64,000 nt of DNA from Halocaridina rubra (taxonomy: Eukaryota; Arthropoda; Malacostraca; Decapoda; Atyidae). How positions within the stretch are numbered: position 1 is the stretch's first letter; every line of letters begins with the position of its first letter. Under the pieces are notes generated by a model. That model searched no databases. It worked only from the letters and a program-made list of their open reading frames with translations, and was not told the origin of the DNA. Positions 55,081 to 64,000 of this stretch are shown in pieces. The stretch lies in the NCBI GenBank assembly GCA_037179515.1, contig JAXCGZ010011638.1, positions 1 through 64,000 on the forward strand. Reading direction: 5' to 3'. Made by a program: the position numbers and the translations under genes.

Positions 55081-56710
55081 TTACCCCGACCGGGACTCGA
55101 ACCTAGGACTTATGATTACTAAGTCAAGGCGCTACCACTACACCACAGAAGGTTAAAAGGAATCCAACTTTATAGCTTATATCTGCTATACTTTGGAATG
55201 AACGCATTCTATCTGAATGCCACTATGTTCATTTTACAGATTCCCCAACCTCACTCGTGGCTTCATTTTAGCATTTAATTCAATTCCCAATCTCATTCTA
55301 GCCATGAAATAACCAACTAAGCACATTAAAAATGTGAAAACATGAATCATTTTTTACCCCGACTTGTTCTCGAACCTAGGACTTATGATTACTAAGTCAA
55401 GGCGCTACCACTACACCACAGAAGGTTAAAAGGAATCCAACCTTATAGCTTATATCTGCTATACTTAGGAATAAACGCATATTATCTGAATGCCACTATG
55501 TTCATATTACAGATTCCCCAACCTCACTCGTGGCTTCATTTTAGCATTTAAATCAATTCCCAATCTCATTCGGGATATGAAATAACTAAATAAGCACATT
55601 ATATATGTGAAAACATTAATCATTTTTTACCCCGACCGGGAATCGAACCTAGGACTTATGATTACTAAGTCAAGGCGCTACCACTACACCACAGAAGGTT
55701 AAAAGGAATCCAACCTTATAGCTTATATCTGCTATACTTAGGAATGAACTCATTCTATCTGAATGCCACTATGTTCATATTACAGATTCCCCAACTTCAC
55801 TCGTGGCTTCATTTTAGTATTTAATTCAATTCCCAATCTCATTCGGGCCATGAAATAACCAAATAAGCACATTACATATGTGAAAACATGAATCATTTTT
55901 ACCCCGACCGGGACTCGAACCTAGGACTTATGATTACTAAGTCAAGGTGCTACCACTACACCACAGAAGGTTAAAAGGAATCCAACATTATAGCTTATAT
56001 CTGCTATACTTTGGAATGAACTCATTCTATCTGAATACCACTATGTTCATATTACAGATTTCCCAACCTCATTCGTGGCTTCATTTTAGCATTTAATTCA
56101 AATCCCAATCTCATTCGGGCCATGAAATAACCAAATAAGCACATTACATATGTGAAAACATGAATCATTTCTTACCCCGACCGGGACTCGAACCTACGAC
56201 TTATGATTACTAAGTCAAGGCGCTACCACTACACCACAGAAGGTTAAAAGGAATCCAACCTTATAGCTTATATCTACTATACTTTGGAATGAACGCATTC
56301 AATCTGAATGCCACTATGTTCATTTTACAGATTCCCCAACCTCACTCGTGGCTTCATTTTAGTATTTAATTCAATTCCCAATCTCATTCGGGCCATAAAA
56401 TAACCAACTAAGCACATTACAAATGTGAAAACATGAATCATTTTTTACCCCGACTTGTTCTCGAACCTAGGACTTATGATTACTAAGTCATGGTGCTACC
56501 ACTACACCACAGAAGGTTAAAAGGAATCCAACCTTAAAGCTTATATCTGCTATACTTAGGAATGAATGCATTCTATTTGAATGCCACTATGTACATATTA
56601 CAGATTCCCCAACCTCATTCGTGGCTTCATTTTAGCATTTAATTCAATTCCCAATCTCATTCGGGCCATGAAATAACCAAATAAGCACATTACATATGTG
56701 AAAACATGAA
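55080..56710. repeat. Array segment with partner near the right end
   Basis: 55.90 kb onward matches 62.99 kb onward at an offset of 7,090 bp (26 monomers; catttcttacc at ~56168/63258, gaaatccac at 56851/63941). The ~0.8 kb at 55.1-55.9 kb (cttgttctcg with ggaataaacgcatatt, then an ordinary unit) is absent from the right copy. Confidence 0.75.
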
Positions 56711-57740
56711 TCATTTTTACCCCGAACGGGACTCGAACCTAGGACTTATGATTACTAAGTCAAGGCGCTACCACTACACCACAGAAGGTTAAAAGGAATC
56801 CAACATTATAGCTTATATCAGCTATACTTTGGAATGAACTCATTCTATCTGAAATCCACTATGTTCATATTACAGATTCCCCAACATCATTCGTGGCTTC
56901 ATTTTAGCATTTAATTCAATTCCCAATCTCATTCGTGCCATGAAATAACCAAATATGCACATTACATATTTGAAAACATGAATCATTTAATACCCCGATC
57001 GGGACTCGAACATAGGACTTATGATTACTAAGTCAAGGTGCTACCACTACACCACAGTAGGTTAAAAGGAATCCAATCTTATAGCTTATATCAGCTATAC
57101 TTAGGAATGAATGCATTCTAACTGAATGCCACTATGTTCATATTTGAGATTCTCCAACCTCACTTGTGGCTTCATTTTAGCATTTAATTCAATCCTAACC
57201 TCATTCGGGCCATGAAATAACCAAATAAGCACATTACATATTTTAAAACATGAAACATTTTTTACTCCGGCCGGGACTCGAACCTAGGACTTATGATTAC
57301 TAAGTCAAGGCGCTACCACTACACCACAGAAGGTTAAAAGGAATCCAACCTTATAGCTTATATCTGCTATACTTTTGAATGAACGCCTTCTATCTGAATG
57401 CCAATATGTTCATTTTACAGATTCCCCAACCTCACTCGTGGCTTCATTTTAGCATTTAATTCAATTCCCAATCTCATTCGGACCATGAAATAACCAAATA
57501 AGCACATTATATATGTGAAAACATGAATCATTTTTTACCCCGACCAGGACTCGAACCTAGGACTTATGATTACTAAGTCGAGGCGCTACCACTACACCAG
57601 AGAAGGTTAAAAGGAATCCAACCTTATAGCTTATATCTGCTATACTTTGGAATGAACGCATTCTATCTGAATGACACTATGTTCATATTACAGATTCCCC
57701 AACCTCACTCGTGGCATCATTTTAGTATTTAATTCAATTC
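56710..57740. repeat. Three-copy block, copy 3
   Basis: Third occurrence of the 45535-46560 block. Private changes include ccacagtagg, atcagctatac and cattcggaccatg. Confidence 0.8.
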
Positions 57741-58280
57741 CCAATCTCATTCGGGCCATGAAATAACCAAATAAGCACATTACATATGTGAAAACATGAA
57801 TTATTTTTACCCCGACCGGGACTCGAACCTAGGACTTATGATTACTAAGTCAAGGCGCTACCACTACACCACAGAAGGTTAAAAGGAATCCAACATTATA
57901 GCTTATATCTGCTATACTTTGGAATGAACTCATTCTATCTGAATGCCACTCTGTTCATATTACAGATTCCCCAACCTCACTCGTGGCTTCATTTTAGTAT
58001 TTAATTCAATTCCCAATCTCATTCGGGCCATGAAATAACCAAATAAGCACATTACATATGTGAAAACATGAATCATATTTTACCCCGACCCGGACTCGAA
58101 CCTAGGACTTATGATTACTAAGTCATGGCGCTACCACTACACCACAGAAGGTAAAAAGGAATCCAACCTTATAGCTTATATCTGCTATACTTAGGAATGA
58201 CTGCATTCTATTTGAATGCCACTATGTACATATTACAGATTCCCCAACCTCATTCGTGGCTTCATTTTAGCATTTAAATC
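57740..58280. repeat. Two ordinary monomers between blocks
   Basis: Carries acccggactcg and gaatgactgcattctatttg variants; no other element. Confidence 0.7.
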
Positions 58281-59500
58281 AATTCCAAATCTCATTCGGG
58301 CAATGAAATAACTAAATAAGCACATTACATATGTGCAAGCATGAATCACTTTTTCCCCGACAGGTTCTCGAACCTAGGACTTATGATTACTAAGTCAAGG
58401 CGCTACCACTACACCACAGAAGGTTAAAAGGAATCCAGCCTTATAGCTTATATCTGCTATTCTTTGGAATGAACGCATTCTATCTGAATGCCAATGTGTT
58501 CATATTACAGATTCCCCAACCTCACTCGTGGCTTCATATTAGCATTTAATTCAATTCCCAATCTCATTCGGGCCATGAAATAACCAAATAAGCACATTAC
58601 ATATGTGAAAACATGAATAATTTTTTACCCCGACCCGGACTCGAACCTAGGACTTATGATTACTAAGTCAAGGCGCTACAACTACACCACAGAAGGTTAA
58701 AAGGAATCCAACCTTATAGCTTATATCTGCTATACTTTGGAATGAACTCATTCTATCTGAATGCCACTATGTTCATATTACAGATTCCCCAACCTCACTC
58801 GTGGCATCATTTTAGTATTTAATTCAATTCCCAATCTCATTCGGGCCATGAAATAACCAAATAAGCACATTACATATGTGAAAACATGAATCATTTTTAC
58901 CCCGACCGGGACTCGAACCTAGGACTTATGATTACTAAGTCAAGGCGCTACCACTACACCACAGAAGATTAAAAGGAATCCAACTTTATAGCTTATATCT
59001 GCAATACTTTGGAATGAACACATTCTATCTGAATGCCACTATGTTCATTTTACAGATTCCCCAACCTCACCCGTGGCTTCATTTTAGCATTTAATTCAAT
59101 TCCCAATCTCATTCTAGCCATGAAATAACCAACTAAGCACATTACAAATGTGAAAACATGAATCATTTTTTACCCCGACTTGTTCTCAAACCTAGGACTT
59201 ATGATTACTAAGTCAAGGCGCTACCACTACACCACAGAAGGTTAAAAGGAATCCAACCTTATAGCTTATATCTGCTATACTTAGGAATGAACGCATTCTA
59301 TCTGAATGCAACTATGTTCATATTACAGATTCCCCAACCTCACTCGTGGCTTCATTTTAGCATTTAAATCAATTCACAATCTCATTCGGGATATGAAATA
59401 ACCAAATAAGCACATTACATATATTTAAAACATGAAACATTTTTTACTCCGGCCGGGACTCGAACCTAGGACTTATGATTATTAAGTCAAGGCGCTACCA
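58280..59500. repeat. Duplicated block (30-monomer offset), copy 2
   Basis: Partner of 50090-51400. It holds the most altered terminator-less unit (tgcaagc, cactttttccccgac). Confidence 0.75.
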
Positions 59501-62500
59501 CTACACCACAGAAGGTTAGAAGGAATCCAACCTTATAGCTTATATCTGCTATACTTTTGGAATGAACGCATTCTATCTCAATGACTCTATGTTCATATTA
59601 CAGATTCCCCAACCTTACTCGTGGCTTCATATTAGCAATTAATTCAATTCCCAATCTCATTCGGGAAATGAAATAACCAAATAAGCACATTATATGTGTG
59701 AAAACATGAATCATTTTTTACCCCGACCTGGACTCGAACCTAGGACTTATGATTACTAAGTCAAGGTGCTACCACTACACCACAGAAGGTTAAAAGGAAT
59801 CCAACCTTATAGCTTATATCTGCTATACTTAGGAATTAACTCATTCTATCTGAATGCCACTATGTTCATATTACAGATTCCCCAACCTCACTCGTGGCTT
59901 CATTTTAGTATTTAATTCAATTCCCAATCTCATTCACGCCATGAAATAACCAAATAAGCACATTACATATGTGAAAACATGAATCATTTTTACCCCGACC
60001 GGGACTCGAACCTAGGACTTATGATTACTAAGTCAAGGCGCTACCATTACACCACAGAAGGTTAAAAGGAATCCAACATTATAGCTTATATCTGCTATAC
60101 TTTGGAATGAACTCATTCTATCTGAATGCCACTTTGTTCATATTACAGATTCCCCAACCTCATTCGTGGCTTCATTTTAGCATTTAATTCAAATCCCAAT
60201 CTCATTCGGGCCATGAAATAACCAAATAAGCACATTACATATGTGAAAACATGAATCATTTTTTACACTGACCGGGACTTGAACCTAAGACTTATGATTA
60301 CTAAGTCAAGGCGCTACCACTACACCACAGAAGGTTAAAAGGAATCCAACCTTATAGCTTATATCTGCTATACTTTGGAATGAACGCATTCTATCTGAAT
60401 GCCACTATGTTCATTTTACAGATTCCCCAACCTCACTTGTGGCTTCATTTTAGTATTTAATTCAATTCCCAATCTCATTCTATCCATTAAATAACCAACT
60501 AAGCACATTACAAATGTGAAAACATGAATCATTTTTTACCCCGAATTGTTCTCGAACCTAGGACTTATGATTACTAAGTCAAGGCGCTACCACTACACCA
60601 CAGAAGGTTAAAAGGAATCCAACCTTATAGCTTATATCTGCTATACTTAGGAATGAACTCATTCTATCTGAATGCCACTATGTTCATATTACAGATTCCC
60701 CAACCTCACTCGTGGCTTCATTTTAGCATTTAAATCAATTCCCAATCTCATTCGGGCCATGAAATAACCAAATAAGCACATTACATATGTGAAAACATGA
60801 ATCATTTTTACCCCGACCGGGACTCGAACCTAGGACTTATGATTACTAAGTCAAGGCGCTACCACTACACCACAGAAGGTTAAAAGGAATCCAACATTAT
60901 AGCTTATATCTACCATACTTTGGAATGAACTCATTCTATCTGAATACCACTATGTTCATATTACAGATTCCCCAACCTCATTCGTGGCTTCATTTTAGCA
61001 TTTAATTCAAATCCCAATCTCATTCGGAACATGAAATAACCAAATAAGCACATTACATATGTGAAAACATGAATCATTTTTTACCCCGACCGGGACTCGA
61101 ACCTAGGACTTATAATTACTAAGTCTAGGAGCTACCACTACACCACAGAAGGTTGAAAGGAATCCAACCTTATAGCTTATATTTACTATACTTAGGAATG
61201 AACTCATTCTATCTGAATGCCAGTATGTTCATATTACAGATTCCCCAACCTCACTCGTGGCTTCATTTTAGTATTTAATTCAATTCCCAATCTCATTCGG
61301 GCCATGAAATAACCAAATAAGCACATTACATATGTGAAAACATGAATCATTTTTACCCCGACTGGGACTCGAACCTAGGACTTATGATTACTAAGTCAAG
61401 GCGCTACCACTACACCACAGAAGGTTAAAAGGAATCCAACATTATAGCTTATATCTGCTATACTTTGGAATGAACTCATTCTATCTGAAAGCCACTATGT
61501 TCATATTACAGATTCCCCAACCTCACTCGTGGCTTCATTTTAGCATTTAATTCAATTCCCAATCTCATTCGTGCCATGAAATAACCAAATATGCACATTA
61601 CATATGTGAAAACATGAATCATTTAATACCCCGATCAGGACTCGATCATAGGACTTATGATTACTAAGTTAAGGCGTTACCACTACACCACAGAAGGTTA
61701 AAAGGAATCCAACCTTATAGCTTATATCTGCTATACTTTGGAATGAACGCATTCTATCTGAATGCCACTATGTTCATATTACAGATTCTCCAACCTAACT
61801 CGTGGCTTCATTTTAGCATTTAATTCAATTCCCAATCTCATTCGGGCCACCAAATAACCATATAAGCACATTACATATGTGAAAATATGAATCATTTTTT
61901 ACCCCGACCGGGACTCGAACCTAGGACTTATGATTACTAAGTCAAGGTGCTACCACTACACCACAGAAGGTTAAAAGGTATCCAACCTTATAGCTTATAT
62001 CTGCTATACTTAGGAATGAACGCATTCTATCTGAATGCCACTATGTTCATATTACAGATTCCCCAACCTCACTCGTGGCTTCATTTTAGCATTTAATTCA
62101 ATTCCCTATCTCATTCGGGCAATGAAATAACTAAATAAGCACATTACATATGTGCAAACATGAATCATTTTTACCCCGACAGGTTCTCGAACCTAGGACT
62201 TATGATTACTAAGTCAAGGCGCTACCACTACACCACAGAAGGTTAAAAGGACTCCAACCTTATAGGTTATATCTGCTATACTTTGGAATGAACGCATTCT
62301 ATCTGAATGCCAATGTGTTCATATTGCAGATTCCCCAACCTCACTCGTGGCTTCATTTTAGCATTTAATTCAATTCCCAATCTCATTCGTGCCATGAAAT
62401 AACCAAATAAGCACATTACATATGTGAAAACATGAATCATTTATTACCCCGACTTGTTCTCGAACCTAGGACTTATGATTACTACGTCAAGGCGCTACCA

Positions 62501-62684
62501 CTACAACACAGAAGGTTAAAAGGAATCCAACCTTATAGCTTATATCTGCTATACTTAGGAATGAACGCCTTCTATCTGAATGGCACTATGTTCATATTAA
62601 AGATTTCCCAACCTTACTCGTCGCTTCATTTTAGCATTTAATTCAATTCCCAATCTCATTCGGGCTATGAAATAACCAAATAAG

Positions 62685-62699
62685 CACATTACATATGTG
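62685..62699. repeat. Inverted repeat CACAT-TACAT-ATGTG at the monomer junction
   Basis: Five-base arms with a 5-nt loop, containing the 8-bp palindrome acatatgt. It lies just downstream of the candidate terminator in transcript orientation. Some lineages keep the pairing with a changed centre (cacattacaaatgtg); others lose it (cacattacatatttt). Confidence 0.6.
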
Positions 62700-62703
62700 A
62701 AAA
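62700..62703 (-). terminator. Candidate Pol III terminator (TTTT)
   Basis: The aaaa of tgaaaac is TTTT on the minus strand, 15 nt after the tRNA-like 3' end. Four Ts suffice for Pol III termination in many metazoans; yeasts usually need more. The run is kept in most monomers and lost in one lineage (tgcaaac). A second TTTT, between the TATA-like motifs and the next tRNA-like element, would back it up. Confidence 0.5.
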
Positions 62704-62728
62704 CATGAATCATTTTTTACCCCGACCG

Positions 62729-62739
62729 GGACTCGAACC
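62729..62739 (-). promoter_or_regulatory. Internal B box
   Basis: The minus strand reads GGTTCGAGTCC, a full match to the B-box consensus GGTTCGANTCC bound by TFIIIC. The gap to the A box is 31 nt, within the normal range for tRNA genes. Variants in other monomers read GGTTCGAGAAC (from ttctcgaacc), keeping the core GGTTCGA but losing the final TCC. Confidence 0.8.
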
Positions 62740-62770
62740 TAGGACTTATGATTACTAAGTCAAGGCGCTA

Positions 62771-62781
62771 CCACTACACCA
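62771..62781 (-). promoter_or_regulatory. Internal A box
   Basis: The minus strand reads TGGTGTAGTGG, matching the Pol III A-box pattern TGGYNNAGTGG at every fixed position. It sits at tRNA positions 8-19. It is retained in most monomers; one lineage has lost it (see the damaged copies at 21554, 24554, 36542, 41723 and 44177). Confidence 0.75.
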
Positions 62782-62803
62782 CAGAAGGTTAAAAGGAATC
62801 CAA

Positions 62804-62817
62804 CCTTATAGCTTATA
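62804..62817 (-). promoter_or_regulatory. TATA-like motifs upstream of the tRNA-like element
   Basis: On the minus strand TATAAGC and TATAAGG lie side by side, covering about -28 to -15 relative to the first base of the tRNA-like element. TATA-like motifs near -30 assist Pol III initiation at tRNA genes in several eukaryotes, notably plants and fission yeast. The placement is suggestive, but in an AT-rich unit it could be chance. Confidence 0.35.
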
Positions 62818-62826
62818 TCTGCTATA
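62807..62826. repeat. Inverted repeat TATAGC / GCTATA
   Basis: Two perfect 6-bp arms (62807-62812 and 62821-62826) flank an 8-nt loop. The repeat is present in most monomers. Monomers reading taaactttgg lose the last arm (GCTAAA), for example near 11581, 15663 and 16208. It overlaps the TATA-like motifs. Confidence 0.7.
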
Positions 62827-62831
62827 CTTAG

Positions 62832-62845
62832 GAATGAACTCATTC
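62832..62845. repeat. Inverted repeat GAATG-NNNN-CATTC
   Basis: Perfect 5-bp arms enclose a 4-nt loop. Common monomer variants (loops AACG, AACT and AATG) change only the loop and keep the arms, though the gaatgaacgccttc variant breaks one pair and the 7-bp deletion lineage removes the right arm. Confidence 0.65.
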
Positions 62846-62989
62846 TATCTGAATGCCACTATGTTCATATTACAGATTCCCCAACCTCACTCGTGGCTTC
62901 ATTTTAGTATTTAATTCAATTCCCAATTTCATTCGGGCCATGAAATAACCAAATAAGCACATTACATATGTGAAAACATGAATCATTTT

Positions 62990-64000
62990 TACCCCGACCG
63001 GGACTCGAACCTAGGACTTATGATTACTAAGTCAAGGCGCTACCACTACACCACAGAAGGTTAAAAGGAATCCAACATTATAGCTTATATCTACCATACT
63101 TTGGAATGAACTCATTCTATCTGAATACCACTATGTTCATATTACAGATTCCCCAACCTCATTCGTGGCTTCATTTTAGCATTTAATTCAAATCCCAATC
63201 TCATTCGGGCCATGAAATAACCAAATAAGCACATTACATATGTGAAAACATGAATCATTTCTTACCCCGACCGGGACTCGAACCTAGGACTTATGATTAC
63301 TAAGTCAAGGCGCTACCACTACACCACAGAAGGTTAAAAGGAATCCAACCTTATAGCTTATATCTGCTATACTTTGGAATGAACGCATTCAATCTGAATT
63401 CCACTATGTTCATTTTACAGATTCCCCAACCTCACTCGTGGCTTCATTTTAGTATTTAATTCAATTCCCAATCTCATTCGGGCCATGAAATAACCAACTA
63501 AGCACATTACAAATGTGAAAACATGAATCATTTTTTACCCCGACTTGTTCTCGAACCTAGGACTTATGATTACTAAGTCATGGCGCTACCACTACACCAC
63601 AGAAGGTTAAAAGGAATCCAACCTTATAGCTTATATCTGCTATACTTAGGAATGAATGCATTCTATTTGAATGCCACTATGTACATATTACAGATTCCCC
63701 AACCTCATTCGTGGCTTCATTTTAGCATTTAATTCAATTCCCAATCTCATTCGGGCCATGAAATAACCTAATAAGCACATTACATATGTGAAAACATGAA
63801 TCATTTTTACCCCGATCGGGACTCGAACCTAGGACTTATGATTACTAAGTCAAGGCGCTACCACTACACCGCAGAAGGTTAAAAGGAATCCAACATTATA
63901 GCTTATATCAGCTATTCTTTGGAATGAACTCATTCTATCTGAAATCCACTATGTTCACATTACAGATTCCCCAACCTCATTCGTGGCTTCATTTTAGCAT
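62990..64000. repeat. Right-end copy of 55900-56910
   Basis: Continues to the last base of the window, so the duplication may run on. The array is cut in mid-monomer. Confidence 0.75.

Larger units (their letters stand above)
62719..62789 (-). tRNA. tRNA-like element, near-consensus copy (probably a decayed tRNA or SINE head)
   Basis: Read on the minus strand, this 71-nt element follows tRNA order. The D arm is GTGT-AGTGGTA-GCGC, with four pairs (two G-U) and a loop carrying A14 and GG. The T loop is TTCGAGT, between CTAGG and CCCGG (four pairs, one G-U, one A-C mismatch). The acceptor is weak: a 5' ACCTT can pair with 3' GGGGT (two G-U), with no pairing beyond. Counting positions from the A box puts AGT at 34-36, flanked as in tRNA-Thr(AGU), but TTGAC and TCATA do not form a stem. 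Instead GACTTA and TAAGTC form six pairs around loop GTAATCA, shifting the apparent anticodon to AAT. No encoded CCA and no intron are seen. It is best read as a tRNA-derived Pol III promoter unit, not a working tRNA. A similar element occurs in essentially every monomer. Confidence 0.6.
62698..62970 (-). repeat. Representative satellite monomer (273 bp)
   Basis: A near-consensus unit used here to show the internal layout. In plus-strand order it holds a TTTT terminator (as aaaa), the minus-strand tRNA-like element, TATA-like motifs inside a TATAGC/GCTATA inverted repeat, a GAATG/CATTC inverted repeat, an AT-rich body (ttttag, attcaattccc, cattcgggcc), and a CACAT/ATGTG inverted repeat straddling the edge to the next unit. 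The choice of unit start (tgaaaac) is arbitrary because the array is continuous. Confidence 0.95.
59509..62990. repeat. Duplicated block (29-monomer offset), copy 2
   Basis: Partner of 51600-55080, with two monomers replaced by other types. Only one cttataattac unit lies at ~61.1 kb, where the left copy has three in a row. Confidence 0.8.
1..64000. repeat. Satellite array of ~272-bp tRNA-like monomers (whole window)
   Basis: The same unit recurs head to tail across the window with no break, inversion or foreign insertion. Anchors such as the heptamer tgaaaac just after the catatg hexamer fall at 1, 272, (546), 818 and so on to 62698 and 62971, giving unit lengths of 271-274 bp and about 235 units. 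Each unit carries a tRNA-like segment on the minus strand and about 200 bp of AT-rich non-coding sequence. Units resemble one another at roughly 90% or better by eye. Both ends of the window lie inside the array, so its true length is unknown. No stretch of the window holds a recognisable protein gene. The short open frames present (63-70 codons) are recurrent frames of the repeat itself. Confidence 0.98.

Noticed and set aside
62719..62739. CENP-B box (TTCG...CGGG) on the minus strand across the T arm
   Set aside because: TTCG and CGGG are both present, but the spacing is two bases too long and the central A is missing, so it does not fit the minimal box. The match follows from the tRNA T arm.
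62719..62789. A functional tRNA gene array (as in tandem tRNA clusters of some plants and fishes)
   Set aside because: The acceptor stem is poorly paired, the T stem has a mismatch and the anticodon stem is not canonical, so I treat the copies as tRNA-like pseudogenes. A covariance-model score in the range of true tRNAs would change this.
1..64000. Dispersed SINE insertions
   Set aside because: A tRNA head plus unrelated body resembles a SINE, but there are no target-site duplications, no A-rich or simple-repeat tails and no unique DNA between copies. An old SINE may be the origin, but the present form is a tandem satellite.
1..64000. CRISPR array
   Set aside because: The whole 272-bp unit repeats; there are no short repeats separated by unique spacers, and no cas genes.
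1..64000. Hammerhead-type ribozyme in the monomer, as in some satellites
   Set aside because: I found no CTGATGA core paired with a GAAA segment on either strand of the consensus unit.
1..64000. rDNA spacer, telomeric or subtelomeric repeat, or integrated virus
   Set aside because: No rRNA sequence, no telomere-type short repeats and no viral coding sequence are visible anywhere in the window.

Overview
The whole 64 kb is a single uninterrupted tandem satellite array. I see no protein-coding gene and no rRNA, CRISPR array, transposon or unique spacer. A monomer of about 272 bp (usually 271-274 bp) repeats head to tail in one orientation from the first base to the last, about 235 copies. Nearly all differences are single-base changes or 1-2 bp indels. 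An AT-rich array this long, with a eukaryotic-type tRNA-like RNA polymerase III core in every unit, points to a eukaryotic nuclear genome, in heterochromatin or a centromeric, pericentromeric or other satellite block. I cannot name the organism from the sequence.

Each monomer has two parts. About 71 bp is a tRNA-like element on the minus strand, with a good internal A box, a perfect consensus B box (GGTTCGAGTCC) in most copies, correct A-to-B spacing, tRNA-like D and T arms, TATA-like motifs about 15-28 nt upstream and a TTTT run about 15 nt downstream. These are the parts needed for a Pol III transcript of roughly 90 nt. The other ~200 bp is AT-rich filler with three short inverted repeats. 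The tRNA cloverleaf is decayed: linear counting puts AGT at the anticodon, but the canonical anticodon stem does not pair, and a shifted 6-bp hairpin forms instead. It therefore looks like a tRNA pseudogene or SINE head captured into a satellite.

Above the monomer there is nested higher-order structure. Blocks of many monomers recur at offsets that are whole multiples of the monomer: 6, 7, 9, 10, 11, 19, 21, 25, 26, 29, 30, 32, 41, 44 and 73 units. Main blocks: 1-8.8 kb is a diverse segment with local 6- and 19-monomer duplications; 8.8-9.8 kb recurs at 14.5-15.5 kb; a ~4 kb block at 10.2-14.2 kb recurs at 17.0-21.0 kb and again, shortened, at 27.5-31.3 kb; 21.5-23.7 kb recurs at 24.5-26.4 kb; a 7-monomer (1,903 bp) block is directly duplicated at 31.36-35.17 kb; 22.1-26.4 kb recurs at 34.1-38.4 kb; 41.4-42.4 kb recurs at 43.9-44.9 kb; a ~1 kb block occurs at 45.5, 48.0 and 56.7 kb; 50.1-55.1 kb recurs patchily at 58.3-63.0 kb; and 55.9-56.9 kb recurs at 63.0-64.0 kb. 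The pattern is that of repeated unequal exchange and conversion in register with the monomer.

All offsets and motif positions were read by eye; identities were not computed and block edges are approximate (about ±50-150 bp) unless tied to a marker.
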